The translations under genes and the position numbers were made by a program. Under the pieces are notes generated by a model. It was not told where the DNA came from, made no database searches, and saw nothing but the letters and a program-made list of their open reading frames with translations. Positions 7,749 through 16,688 of a stretch of DNA of 34,706 nt are shown here, in pieces. This DNA is from an uncultured Desulfobacca sp. (lineage in GTDB: Bacteria; Desulfobacterota; Desulfobaccia; Desulfobaccales; Desulfobaccaceae). Position 1 is the stretch's first letter; each line of letters opens with the position of its first letter. The stretch is taken from the NCBI GenBank assembly GCA_937958145.1, contig CALGOE010000232.1:1-34706 (forward strand). Direction: 5' to 3'.

Positions 7749-9036
7749 GATCCTGTTGCAGCCGGGACCGCCGCCGGCCGACCTGGCGCGGCTTTCCTTT
7801 GATCATGTGGTGGGATTGCAACCCTCACCCCTGCCGGTAAAAATACACCACAATTTAGGTCTACTGGCGGGCGGCCGCACCGTCCTGCCGGAGCGGGTGT
7901 TGACGGCGCTGGTGGTGAGTCTGGGCGTCTGGGCCGCGGATAAGTTGGTCCCCCGGCGCCAGGCCGAGGATGCCTGGACCAGATATCTGGAGGTGTCGTG
8001 CCCGGCGCCGGCGTGGGGAGAGGCGCTCATGGGCCTGGCTGGTCTGCTGGATTTTCTCACCGGCGACATCTGGATGGTGCGAGCCCGGTCGGCCCGGCCC
8101 TGGCTGCCCATGGTCCTGCGGCCAGAAACGGCCTGGCAGCCGGACTGCGTCTGCCTTTTTTCCGGCGGTTTGGACTCCCTGACCGGGGCCATTGATCTTC
8201 TGGAAAGCGGCCGCCGGGTCCTCCTGGTCAGCCACTACGATTTCGGCCAACTGGCCAGCTGCCAGAATTATCTGACGGAGGCCCTGAAGCAGGCCTATGG
8301 TCCGGACCGGGTCCGACGCTGGGGGTTTCGAATCCAGTTTGAAGCGCCGGAATTGAGTCTGCGCAGCCGGTCGCTGTTATTCCTGACCCTGGGCGTGGCG
8401 GCCGCCTCGGTCTGGGAGGAGCCTGTGCCGGTAATTGTCCCGGAAAACGGCTGGATCAGCCTCAACCCACCCCTGACCGGCAACCGTCTGGGGAGCTACA
8501 GCACCCGCACCACACACCCTTATTTTCTCACCGGCCTGCGGCAGTGGCTGGCCAGCCTCGGTATGGGGCTCAGCATTGAGAATCCCTATCAGTATCTTAC
8601 CAAAGGGGAGGTGCTGCGGGGCTGCCGACGGCAATCCCTGCTGCGGCAGTTGGTGCCCTTTACCCTTTCCTGCGCCCATCCGGTGGCTTCCCGGTGGCTC
8701 AAAGGCCGGCAGGGGAATTGCGGCTACTGTTATCCCTGCCTGATCCGGCGGGCGGCCTTAGAGGCCGTGGGCTGGGATAACGGCGGGGAGTATCTGGTGG
8801 ATGTGCGCCAGGAGCCGAAAGTTTTGGCCAGCCGGACCAAGGGGGCCGATCTGCGGAGCCTCCTCTACCTCCTGGAGACCGGGCGGGATGGTGCGGCGCT
8901 CCACCGTCTCCTGTGGCAGACCGGGCCCCTGCCGGTTCCCGCAGCAGCGCAACGGGGTTTATTGGCGGTGCTGCGGCGGGGGTTGGAGGAGATCACTGCT
9001 TGGTGGGGAAGCGGGAAAATGTGCGCCGGGCGGTGA
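7738..9036 (+). CDS. QatC-like QueC-family protein
   Basis: The protein has 432 residues, about twice the length of housekeeping QueC. Residues 1-135 form an extra N-terminal domain. The PP-loop ATP-pyrophosphatase domain begins with SGGLDS at 142-147. A Pro-Glu-Asn-Gly loop lies near 235 and a Thr/His-rich segment near 257. QueC-type zinc ligands follow: Cys312, then Cys328-x2-Cys331-x2-Cys334 before an Arg-Arg pair. QueC turns 7-carboxy-7-deazaguanine into preQ0 with ATP and ammonia. QatC-type relatives with an N-terminal extension occur in anti-phage Qat operons. Related QueC-like enzymes in type IV CBASS are reported to attach a deazaguanine to a partner protein. The operon here is radical SAM, QatB-like, QatC-like. 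No other queuosine gene is present, which argues against a tRNA-modification role. Confidence 0.82.
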   Translation: MAVKILLQPGPPPADLARLSFDHVVGLQPSPLPVKIHHNLGLLAGGRTVLPERVLTALVVSLGVWAADKLVPRRQAEDAWTRYLEVSCPAPAWGEALMGLAGLLDFLTGDIWMVRARSARPWLPMVLRPETAWQPDCVCLFSGGLDSLTGAIDLLESGRRVLLVSHYDFGQLASCQNYLTEALKQAYGPDRVRRWGFRIQFEAPELSLRSRSLLFLTLGVAAASVWEEPVPVIVPENGWISLNPPLTGNRLGSYSTRTTHPYFLTGLRQWLASLGMGLSIENPYQYLTKGEVLRGCRRQSLLRQLVPFTLSCAHPVASRWLKGRQGNCGYCYPCLIRRAALEAVGWDNGGEYLVDVRQEPKVLASRTKGADLRSLLYLLETGRDGAALHRLLWQTGPLPVPAAAQRGLLAVLRRGLEEITAWWGSGKMCAGR

Positions 9037-9044
9037 GAATCGGC

Positions 9045-9587
9045 CTACTTGCGGCCGCTGGCGCGATAAAAAAGGCGATCTTTCTGGGCCTCGTAACCAC
9101 GATCCGGCGGCAGGTCCGAGGCCTGGGCGGCTTGGGTGGCCAGCGCATCGCACCGCTCGTTCTCACCATGGCCATTATGGCCCCGGAGCCAATGGAAATG
9201 CACCTGGTGGCGATTGCACAACTCCAGCAACTTTTCCCAGAGATCGGGATTTTTGGCCTTCTCGGTTTTGGACCGCATCCAGCCCTGGGCCCGCCACCGT
9301 CTGACCCAGCTTTTGGTCATGGCGTGGACGAGGTACTGGGAATCGCTGTAAAGGTCCACCCGGCAGGGGGTTTTGAGGGCGCTCAAGGCGGCGATGGCGG
9401 CCATGATCTCCATGCGGTTGTTGGTGGTGAGGCGAAAGCCGCCGGAAAGCTCCTTGCGATGGTCGCCGTAAAGCAAAACGGCACCATAGCCGCCCGGCCC
9501 CGGGTTGCCCAAACAGGCGCCGTCGGTAAATATGGTGACGTGTTTCAGGGTTCGACCTTGCTGAGCCGGTGGGGATGAATCTGCCAT
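9045..9587 (-). CDS. rnhA: Ribonuclease HI
   Basis: The protein has about 180 residues, with the RNase HI active site in order: the first Asp in TDGACLGNPGPGG, Glu in NNRMEI, Asp in YSDSQY, then the RGHNGHGENERCD loop supplying His and the last Asp. The enzyme cuts the RNA strand of RNA-DNA hybrids in the cytoplasm. The ATG at 9587 is preferred over the TTG two codons upstream, although neither has a strong ribosome binding site. It converges on the QatC-like gene with an 8-bp gap, so each may read into the other. Confidence 0.96.
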   Translation of the reverse strand: MADSSPPAQQGRTLKHVTIFTDGACLGNPGPGGYGAVLLYGDHRKELSGGFRLTTNNRMEIMAAIAALSALKTPCRVDLYSDSQYLVHAMTKSWVRRWRAQGWMRSKTEKAKNPDLWEKLLELCNRHQVHFHWLRGHNGHGENERCDALATQAAQASDLPPDRGYEAQKDRLFYRASGRK

Positions 9588-9757
9588 GGTCAACGATGAG
9601 CCCGCAGGAGAGGAGCTGCGGCCGAATCCAGGCGGTTATCAATCATTTTGCGCCCCGGTTGCAATCAACCCAGTCTGCCAGCCACGAATGGAGCAATATT
9701 TTTCTGCCCTGTTCCCGGATAGCGACATTATACCCGGATTTCTCCCCGCCAGAAAGA

Positions 9758-9778
9758 AGGGCCGGCAGCGCCGGCCCT
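9758..9778 (-). terminator. Likely terminator of the redox operon
   Basis: AGGGCCGGC (9758-9766) and GCCGGCCCT (9770-9778) form a perfect 9-bp stem with a 3-base loop. It starts 22 bp past the stop of the fusion oxidoreductase. On the minus strand it is followed by TCTTTCT, a weak U-rich tract. Confidence 0.6.
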
Positions 9779-9799
9779 GAAAGTTGTGGCCGCAGCAGT

Positions 9800-12700
9800 T
9801 TACAAGTGGGCAAATTTTTCGGCCCGGACGCTGCGGGCGCATTTTGGACAGAGGCGGCGGAGCACATGTTTCCCGATCTGGCCGTCGCTGCGGTTGGTGA
9901 CATAGCTGAGGAACCGGGCCGGCACGAAAGGTTCGCCGCAGGCGGAGCATTTGGCTGTTTCCAAGTGATTCAAGACGGTGCCGCAGAGCCGGACTTCCCG
10001 GAAATTCTGGGCCTCCACGTAATCTATGGCCTGGGTCGGGCAGGCCAGGGCGCAGGCGCCGCAGGCGATGCACCGCTCCTGGACCCGCTGATAGTCGGTA
10101 AGGACCCGCTCCGTGGTGGTGATCTGGGAGAATTTCAGGGCGTAAACGTGCATCTGATCCCGGCAGACCCGCTCGCAGGTGCTGCAGCGGATGCAGACAT
10201 CGCAACGCAGACAGCGTTGGGCCTCGCGGCGGGCCTCCTCTTCGCTGTAACTCAGCTCCACCGGTTCAAACGTAGTGGTACGTTTGGCAATATCCAACAT
10301 GGGCACGGGATGCCGATGGTTATTGATCTTTTCGCTGGCCGGGATGTTCTGGAAAGGCACCTTGCGGCGCTTTTGGAAGCGCACCATGGGGGCTGGTCCG
10401 GGCCGCTGGAAAAGGAAATGGTCAATCTCCACGGCCGCCTGTTTGCCCATGGCAATGGCTTCCACCACGGTGGCCGGCCCCGTCACGGCATCGCCGCCGG
10501 CAAAGATATCCGGCACGGAGGTCCGGCAGGTGCCGGTATCGGTGACGATGGTGCACCAGGGAGTGGTGTGGACAGGCGGTACCGGAAAGGCGCAGAAATC
10601 GGGCTGTTGGCCGATGGCGGTGATGATGGCCCCGGCCTCAATGCGGTAATTGCTGTCGGGGATGGGGATCGGCCGGCGCCGGCCGCTGGCATCGGGGCGG
10701 CCCAGTTCAGCCTGGAGGCACTCCAGATACTCCACTTTGCCGTTGCCGCCGATGCGGATGGGCACGGTCAAAAAGTGGATCTGCACGCCTTCTTCCAGGG
10801 CCTGGGTCACTTCTTCGGGATGGGCCGGCATCTCAGCCCGGGTGCGGCGGTAGGAAACATGGACTTCCTGGCAGCCCAGGCGGATGCAGGTCCGGGCCGC
10901 ATCCATGGCGGCGTTGCCGCCGCCGATGATGACCACCTTGTCCGCAGGTTTTTTCTTTTCACCCAGATAGATGTTCCGGAGGAAATTGATAACATCATAA
11001 ACCTGGGGATAGTCATTCTCGCCTTCAATCTTGAGCTTGTAACCCAGGTGGGCGCCGATGCCCATGAAAAAGGCACCGTAGCCCTGGGCCCGCAGGTCGT
11101 CCAGGGTAACATCCTGGCCCACGGTGACGCCAGTGCGGATCTCCACCCCCAGGGAGGTGATCATCTCCACCTCCCGGGCCACCACCCGGCGGGCCAGGCG
11201 GTAATCGGGAATGGCCGCGACGAGCAGACCGCCCGGGATCTGGGCCTGTTCAAAGACCGTGACCTGGTGGCCTTTGAGGGCCAGAAAATAGGCGCAACTC
11301 AGACCGGCCGGACCGGAGCCGATCACCGCCACCTTTTTGCCGGTGGCCTGTTTGGCCGGAGGCGGTTGAAACTTCCCGTGTTGATCCACCCATTCGGCGG
11401 CGAAAGCCTTCAGGTAGCGGATATTGATGGGCTCATCCAGGTTGGCCCGGACGCAGGCCCGTTCGCAGGGATGGGGGCAGACCAGGCCGCAGACCCAGGG
11501 GAAGGGGTTGTCTTCCCGCATGACCTCCCAGGCCTCCTGGTGATTCCCCTGGGCAATGAGGGCCAGAAAGCTGGGAATGTCGATGCCGGCCGGACAGGCC
11601 AGATGACAGGGGGCCGACAACAGTTTGGGGCAGACATGGGCGTCACAGTAATGATTTTCAATGTGATGCTGGAATTCGTGGCCGAAATAGTGAAGGGCGG
11701 TGAGGATGGGATTCACGGCCAGACGGCTGAGCTGGCAGGAACCCTTCTGCTGGATCTCCTCGCAATCCACCTGAAGTTGGGCCAAAGTATCGTAGGTTGC
11801 AGTGCCATCCGTGATTCTGTCCAAAGACTCTTTGATCCGGAGTAGCCCCTGATGGCAATCGGGGCACTGACCGCCGGGCTGGTCCAGGACGAACGTCAGC
11901 AGATCCCTGGTCAGGGCCACGACGCAATCGTGATCATCCAGGGCCCGGATATGGCCGACGGCCAAGCCGCCGCCCAACTCCCGGAGGGTTTCGTGATTCA
12001 ACGGGATGCTGAGCATATTTTTGGGAAAGATGCCTCCCAACGGCCCGCCGATGAGGAAACCCTTGGGTTTGCGGCCATGCCGCCAGCCGCCGCCGATGCC
12101 GTTGAGGATATCCCCCAAAGTGGCGTTCAGGGGCACTTCGACAAAACCGGGCCGTTCCACGGCCCCGTTTAAGTGAAAAAGCATGGTCCCCGGCGCACAT
12201 TCAAACCCTTGACTGCGGAACCAGGCCACCGGCTGTTGGGCAATGAAGGGCAACGTGGCGATGGCCAGAAGGCTGTGCACCAAAAATTGCGGGGAGGGAT
12301 TCTTTTTCCAAAAGCCGGGGGGCAGGAGGCCGGAGAGGTAGCGGCGAAACAGATCCTCGTCTTCAATGAGGAAACGGCCCTTGCCACTGATGATATGGAT
12401 ATCGGGCAAAGGTTCCTTGGCCGGCCAGAGCCGGGAGTCCTGGAAGGCTTGCCAGGCTCTTCGCAGGCGTTCCAAGGCCAACGTCGCCTCTTCGGGGAGA
12501 TAGATGATAACGGTCCTGGCCTTCAGGGTTTGGGCTGCCAGCAACACCCCCTCCAGGACCTGATGGGGAATGCCTTCAACGATATACATGGCCGGGGAGG
12601 CGGACAACAAGGGCGGCGCGCCGTTCAGGGCTAGGATGGGCTGGCGTTTTTCCACCCGCCATTCGCACCACAGGGGCCCGAGGGCGACGGTGGTCATGCG

Positions 12701-13198
12701 GTTCACTTCCCGAAAACCTGCGGCCACGACCTTTTGCAGAAAGGAATCAAACCCCTGGCTAAAAAAGGTGCGCAACCCTTTGTAGCCGTCGTAATCCTGG
12801 TATTCTTCCCAGGACAACGGATCGATCTTGCCCACCAACTCGGAGATATAGGGTTTTTGCGGTTCGCTGAAATCCTGGTAGTCTTTGCCTACCAGCCACT
12901 GGCGCAAGGGACGCCGCTCATCGATATGGCTCTGGAGGATGCGGGGGACCATATCCGGGGTCAAGAGCTCATAGAGGTTGACGCCCAGCTCATCCCGGAT
13001 TTCCACCACCACATCTTTGCCTTCAATTCCCCGCCAGCCCACCAGACGGACCTCCACCGGTCCCAATTCATCTAAAGAACGTTCTTTGATGACCGCCAGA
13101 AAGGCTTCCCGAACGGCTTCGGCCGCGGCAATATCTGCGCCCGGGAAGGTGGAGATATTGATCTGCAGCAGCGGCTTGGCATTTGCTTGGGCTATCAT
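9800..13198 (-). CDS. NuoF-like/GltD-like/ferredoxin fusion oxidoreductase
   Basis: This is a 1132-residue multidomain cytoplasmic protein. Residues 1-100 resemble a thioredoxin-like 2Fe-2S domain but lack its cysteines. Residues 130-515 are NuoF-like: the glycine-rich NADH/FMN loop is not recognisable (around 160-180), an SLBB-like part lies at about 343-395, and the C-terminal cluster site keeps Cys445, Cys448 and Cys488 but has Gly for the first Cys. Residues 525-935 are GltD-like, with Cys-rich N-terminal 4Fe-4S motifs, the FAD site GSGPAG (627-632) and the second nucleotide site GGGNAA (759-764). Residues 996-1053 form a two-cluster ferredoxin, and 1084-1120 a Cys-x2-Cys pair of pairs. 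AAGGAGAAG precedes the ATG. As last gene of the operon it is the probable NAD(P)H electron partner of the ferredoxin and Mo protein. Direction and substrate are unproven. Confidence 0.88.
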   Translation of the reverse strand: MIAQANAKPLLQINISTFPGADIAAAEAVREAFLAVIKERSLDELGPVEVRLVGWRGIEGKDVVVEIRDELGVNLYELLTPDMVPRILQSHIDERRPLRQWLVGKDYQDFSEPQKPYISELVGKIDPLSWEEYQDYDGYKGLRTFFSQGFDSFLQKVVAAGFREVNRMTTVALGPLWCEWRVEKRQPILALNGAPPLLSASPAMYIVEGIPHQVLEGVLLAAQTLKARTVIIYLPEEATLALERLRRAWQAFQDSRLWPAKEPLPDIHIISGKGRFLIEDEDLFRRYLSGLLPPGFWKKNPSPQFLVHSLLAIATLPFIAQQPVAWFRSQGFECAPGTMLFHLNGAVERPGFVEVPLNATLGDILNGIGGGWRHGRKPKGFLIGGPLGGIFPKNMLSIPLNHETLRELGGGLAVGHIRALDDHDCVVALTRDLLTFVLDQPGGQCPDCHQGLLRIKESLDRITDGTATYDTLAQLQVDCEEIQQKGSCQLSRLAVNPILTALHYFGHEFQHHIENHYCDAHVCPKLLSAPCHLACPAGIDIPSFLALIAQGNHQEAWEVMREDNPFPWVCGLVCPHPCERACVRANLDEPINIRYLKAFAAEWVDQHGKFQPPPAKQATGKKVAVIGSGPAGLSCAYFLALKGHQVTVFEQAQIPGGLLVAAIPDYRLARRVVAREVEMITSLGVEIRTGVTVGQDVTLDDLRAQGYGAFFMGIGAHLGYKLKIEGENDYPQVYDVINFLRNIYLGEKKKPADKVVIIGGGNAAMDAARTCIRLGCQEVHVSYRRTRAEMPAHPEEVTQALEEGVQIHFLTVPIRIGGNGKVEYLECLQAELGRPDASGRRRPIPIPDSNYRIEAGAIITAIGQQPDFCAFPVPPVHTTPWCTIVTDTGTCRTSVPDIFAGGDAVTGPATVVEAIAMGKQAAVEIDHFLFQRPGPAPMVRFQKRRKVPFQNIPASEKINNHRHPVPMLDIAKRTTTFEPVELSYSEEEARREAQRCLRCDVCIRCSTCERVCRDQMHVYALKFSQITTTERVLTDYQRVQERCIACGACALACPTQAIDYVEAQNFREVRLCGTVLNHLETAKCSACGEPFVPARFLSYVTNRSDGQIGKHVLRRLCPKCARSVRAEKFAHL

Positions 13199-13360
13199 GA
13201 AACTTCTTCTCCTTGGGTCCGGCCGGTGTTACGGTTGGCCGGCGACCCGTCTGTCAGAGTCAAAAACGGCGTTACCAGGTGCTCTGTCGGCAAGCCCCTG
13301 AGGCCGCTGAATTGACCGGCGGCAGGCAATAACTGCTTCCGGGCGTGGCCGGCCGCGAGG

Positions 13361-13885
13361 TTACCGGGCACTGACCACGACATCCAGCTCGAACGCCACT
13401 TTTTCAGCGATTTTCTGCCGTCGCTCCGGTTCCAGATCAGCGATGCGGCCAAATTTCAGGCAATGGGTGACGCATTTGCTGACGCAGGCCGGCTGCAGAC
13501 CCTGATCCAGTCGATCCATGCAATAATCACATTTTACCACTCGGTTGGTTTGCGGGTTCCATTGCGGCGCCCCCCAGGGACAGGCACTGATGCAGCTTTT
13601 GCAGCCGACGCAGAGGGATTGATCCACATAGACGATCTGATCCTTGGGGCGCACCCGCATGGCCCCGGTGGGGCAGACGGGAACGCACCAGGGTTCGCTG
13701 CAATGGAAACAGGGCATAAAGACAAAGGCCAACTTGGGCCGACCGTTCACTATTTTGGGGCCCACTGGTATGATCTGCCCCAGGCGGGGGCCCACCGGCA
13801 GGTTTTTATTCGATTTGCAGTGGACTTCACAGCTGTAACAACCGATACATTGACCGAGATCCTGCAGAAGATAGTATTGACTCAT
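13361..13885 (-). CDS. Four-cluster 4Fe-4S ferredoxin subunit (PsrB/PhsB/HydN-like)
   Basis: The 174-residue protein has four Cys-rich cluster motifs, as in the electron-transfer subunits of the DMSO-reductase superfamily: CIGCYSCEVHC near 13, CFHCSEPWCVPVCP near 59, CVGCKSCISACP near 92 and CDYCMDRL near 119, with a late CVSKCVTHC. There is no signal peptide, so it works in the cytoplasm. It lies 15 bp after the molybdopterin subunit gene, and I infer that it passes electrons between that subunit and the flavoprotein fusion downstream. A 162-bp gap without a gene separates it from that fusion; I see no regulatory element there. Confidence 0.94.
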   Translation of the reverse strand: MSQYYLLQDLGQCIGCYSCEVHCKSNKNLPVGPRLGQIIPVGPKIVNGRPKLAFVFMPCFHCSEPWCVPVCPTGAMRVRPKDQIVYVDQSLCVGCKSCISACPWGAPQWNPQTNRVVKCDYCMDRLDQGLQPACVSKCVTHCLKFGRIADLEPERRQKIAEKVAFELDVVVSAR

Positions 13886-13900
13886 GGTTTCTCTTCCCAG

Positions 13901-16000
13901 TTAAGCTAAAGGCCGGACCTGCACGAGGGTATGGTCATAGGCCGGGCTGCCGCCCACCATGTCAGAGATATTTTCCTGCAAGGCCGAATCATCAGCACCC
14001 TTGCGATAAACCCGGGTCTGAGCCGGGACCGTCTTGCCGAAGCCGTGCAGCATAAACACCGCTTCGGGATGGATGAAATCCGTCACCTTGGCCCGCAGGC
14101 GGCCAGAGCCGACGGCCGATTTGACCTCCACCAGGTCGCCGGGTTTGATGCCAAGTTTCTGGGCCTGGGCGGTATTGATCCATAATTCGTTTTCCGGGCA
14201 GACCTCGTTGAGATAGAGGTTGTTTTGGGTGGAAACGTGGGTATGGGTGGCGGTGCGGCCGACCAGGAGCCGGAACTGGCCCGGCGGCGGCGCCGGCAAT
14301 GGCTCATACGGAATGAAGGAGGGGAAACCGGCGTTCTCCATCAGGGCGCTGGTAATTTCAAATTTGCCGGAGGGGGTGTTGAATTTAATGCCCTTTTCCC
14401 GGTCCCACCAGATGGGCTCCTCGGCCAGGGTAACAAACCCCTTTTTGTCGAAATCGCTGAGTTTGACGCCTACCGGGGCCAACTGGAAATTCCAGATATC
14501 CTCGATGGTTTCATAGGGGAAATAATGGCCGATATCCAGGCGCCGGGCCAATTCTTTCAGGATCCACCAGCCCGGTTTGGTATCGTAGCGGGGAGAGACT
14601 GCGGGTTGGCGCCGATAGAGCTGCGGTTTCAGACCCGAAACGACCTGGATGGAGTCGCCCCGCTCCAGGTACGTGGACTCGGGGAGGATGACATCGGACA
14701 TCCAGGCGATTTCGCTGAAATTAATGTCAATGGCCACGATCAGGTCCAATTTTTCCAGGGCCCGCCGGGTATTATTGCTGTCGGCAATGGACTGCAGCGG
14801 TTCAAAGCGATTGATGAATAAGGCTTTGATGGGATAGGGGTCTTCGTGCAGGATGGCATGGGCCAACATTTGGGGGTTGCCGTGGGAGGCATCGGCAATG
14901 GGGAAGCGGCTGCCGCCGCTGCCGTCGAACCGGGGCACGGTAATTTTGGGGAAGTCCTGGTCCACGTATTTGCCCACGTCTTGGCGGCCCACAGCTTTAA
15001 GCCCCTTTTTGAAGAACAGGCCGCCGGGGGCCTCCAGACTGCCCATCAGGGCATTCAGGATGAGGATGGAGCGACGCAGATAGATTTCGTTGGGGTGATG
15101 GGCGCCGCGGTAGCCGAAATGGAAGATGACCGCAGGCTTGACCGCGCTTGCTTCCCGGGCTAACTCGATAATTTCTTTGGCCGGGATGCCGGTTTCCTTT
15201 TCGGCCCACTCGGGCGTGTACGATTTGACAAATTCTTTCAGGGCCGCCAATTCCTGGCGATGATCCTTGATCCAGCGGACCGCAAAGGCCATATCCAAGA
15301 GTTCTTCATTGAGAATGACGTTGATGAGGGCGTAGTTCAGGGCCAGATCGGTGCCCGGGCGGATCTGCCAGTAGCGGTCGGCTTTGGAGGCCGTCACGGT
15401 ATAGCGGGGATCAATGTAAGTGATCTTGGCGCCCTTGCTCCGGGCCTTCATCAGGTTATTGATGGCTTTGATTTCCAGGGATTCGAAGATATTGCGGCCG
15501 TAGAGGATAATATGTTTGGTGTTGCCGTAATCGATGCCGATCTGGGGATCAACGTAACCGGTGAGACTGCGGCAGGCGGTATTAACGGAACCTTTACAGA
15601 GGGCGTCATGGGTAAAGTGGTTGGGCGAACCCAGGGCCTTCATGAAGGTTTTGCTGATATGGGTATTGAGATTGGTACGCTCGCCGAAGACCACGCTTTG
15701 GGGCCCGTATTGGGCGACAACGGCCTTGAGCTTGTCGGCCACGTAATCCAGGGCTTCGTCCCAGGAAGCCTGCCGCCACTGACCGGCACCCCGATCGCCG
15801 GTGCGGATCATGGGATGCTGAGGCCGTTCCGTGTCGTGCAACAAGGCCAGCCCCGCCGAACCTTTGGCACACAGGGCGCCGTCAATACCTGGCACGTGGG
15901 GGTTGCCCTCGATCCAGGTGACGTCATCATTGTCCACCAGAACGCGAATGGGACAGCGCACCGTGCACATGAAACAGATGCTGTAGACTTCTTGCGTCAT
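13901..16000 (-). CDS. Cytoplasmic PsrA/PhsA-like molybdopterin oxidoreductase
   Basis: The protein has 699 residues. The N-terminal 4Fe-4S motif is Cys9-x2-Cys12-x3-Cys16 with Cys44. The molybdopterin domain follows, with Cys135 in HDALCKGS at the position of the metal ligand, so the metal site is Cys-type. The C-terminal dinucleotide-binding domain includes GRTATHTHVSTQNN. It belongs to the CISM family near polysulfide and thiosulfate reductases and formate dehydrogenases. Unlike most PsrA/PhsA proteins it has no twin-arginine signal, so it should be cytoplasmic. Its neighbours are a four-cluster ferredoxin, an NAD(P)-type flavoprotein and a TSUP permease. A sulfur compound is the favoured substrate, but formate or another small oxyanion remains possible. 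Confidence 0.9.
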   Translation of the reverse strand: MTQEVYSICFMCTVRCPIRVLVDNDDVTWIEGNPHVPGIDGALCAKGSAGLALLHDTERPQHPMIRTGDRGAGQWRQASWDEALDYVADKLKAVVAQYGPQSVVFGERTNLNTHISKTFMKALGSPNHFTHDALCKGSVNTACRSLTGYVDPQIGIDYGNTKHIILYGRNIFESLEIKAINNLMKARSKGAKITYIDPRYTVTASKADRYWQIRPGTDLALNYALINVILNEELLDMAFAVRWIKDHRQELAALKEFVKSYTPEWAEKETGIPAKEIIELAREASAVKPAVIFHFGYRGAHHPNEIYLRRSILILNALMGSLEAPGGLFFKKGLKAVGRQDVGKYVDQDFPKITVPRFDGSGGSRFPIADASHGNPQMLAHAILHEDPYPIKALFINRFEPLQSIADSNNTRRALEKLDLIVAIDINFSEIAWMSDVILPESTYLERGDSIQVVSGLKPQLYRRQPAVSPRYDTKPGWWILKELARRLDIGHYFPYETIEDIWNFQLAPVGVKLSDFDKKGFVTLAEEPIWWDREKGIKFNTPSGKFEITSALMENAGFPSFIPYEPLPAPPPGQFRLLVGRTATHTHVSTQNNLYLNEVCPENELWINTAQAQKLGIKPGDLVEVKSAVGSGRLRAKVTDFIHPEAVFMLHGFGKTVPAQTRVYRKGADDSALQENISDMVGGSPAYDHTLVQVRPLA

Positions 16001-16069
16001 GTTTGTCCTCTTGCAAAAGAATCACTCCCGCCGCCGGCCAACTTGGCCATGCCCAGCAGCAACTGCGGT

Positions 16070-16627
16070 CTAAGGGGCAGTGGGTGAGTTGGACACCGGG
16101 CCCGGGGCAACCGGCACCTGGGGCGGCCGGAGGACACGTCGGACAAATCGGCCCACCGATTTGACGACGATCAGGGTCCCGAAATACAGAAGCAGAAAGA
16201 CGCCGATAAAACCTAAGGACCACGGGGTGCCGGGGATGGGCACCGCCAGTTCCAGGAAGCGGTATTGCAGCCACGCCAGGGCAAAGAAGATGGGCCAGAG
16301 ATAAGCCGCCGACAGGGCCACCTGCTGAAAAAAGGTGTGGCCGAAGGCGTCATTGGCCAGTTTATTGGCAGCCTGATAGGCTTCTTTATCCCCGGCTTTG
16401 AGCGCAGCGGTGGCCAGTTCCTGGTATTTGGCCGCCTCGGCGCCATATTGGGCCAGCCGCGGCTGCAGGAAGCGGAGCACGAAGACGGCGGTCAGCTTGC
16501 CCAAAATAAGGCAAAGACCGGCCAGGAAGACGGTGCCGATGATAAAATCCAGCTCGGCCAGGCCGGTCAGGCGATACCACCAGATCAACCACCGATCCAC
16601 CACCTGCACGTATGGGTGCATCTCCAT
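16070..16627 (-). CDS. EMC3/DUF106-like membrane protein
   Basis: The protein has 185 residues when started at 16627, behind GGGAG; a longer in-frame start at 16768 would overlap the permease gene. Hydrophobic segments lie at about residues 25-50, 102-122 and 137-157. Between the first two is a charged helical hairpin (51-97) with the pattern KYQELATAALKAGDKEA. That layout of membrane helix, cytoplasmic coiled coil, membrane helices is typical of DUF106/EMC3 proteins of the Oxa1/YidC superfamily, which help insert membrane proteins. The similarity is by eye. It sits between the TSUP permease and the molybdopterin enzyme, 69 bp before the latter, so a role in permease assembly or as an anchor is plausible. 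Confidence 0.6.
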   Translation of the reverse strand: MEMHPYVQVVDRWLIWWYRLTGLAELDFIIGTVFLAGLCLILGKLTAVFVLRFLQPRLAQYGAEAAKYQELATAALKAGDKEAYQAANKLANDAFGHTFFQQVALSAAYLWPIFFALAWLQYRFLELAVPIPGTPWSLGFIGVFLLLYFGTLIVVKSVGRFVRRVLRPPQVPVAPGPVSNSPTAP

Positions 16628-16688
16628 GGCACTCCCAGGGAGCGGCGGGGGCCGGCCCGGGCCGGCCCCGCCCTCACGAGAACTTAGG

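Noticed and set aside
9569..11845. A 758-codon open frame on the plus strand
   Set aside because: It lies opposite the fusion oxidoreductase, whose frame has clear cofactor motifs. The plus-strand frame is Gly/Ala/His/Asp-rich with no domain and is a shadow of GC-rich codon use.
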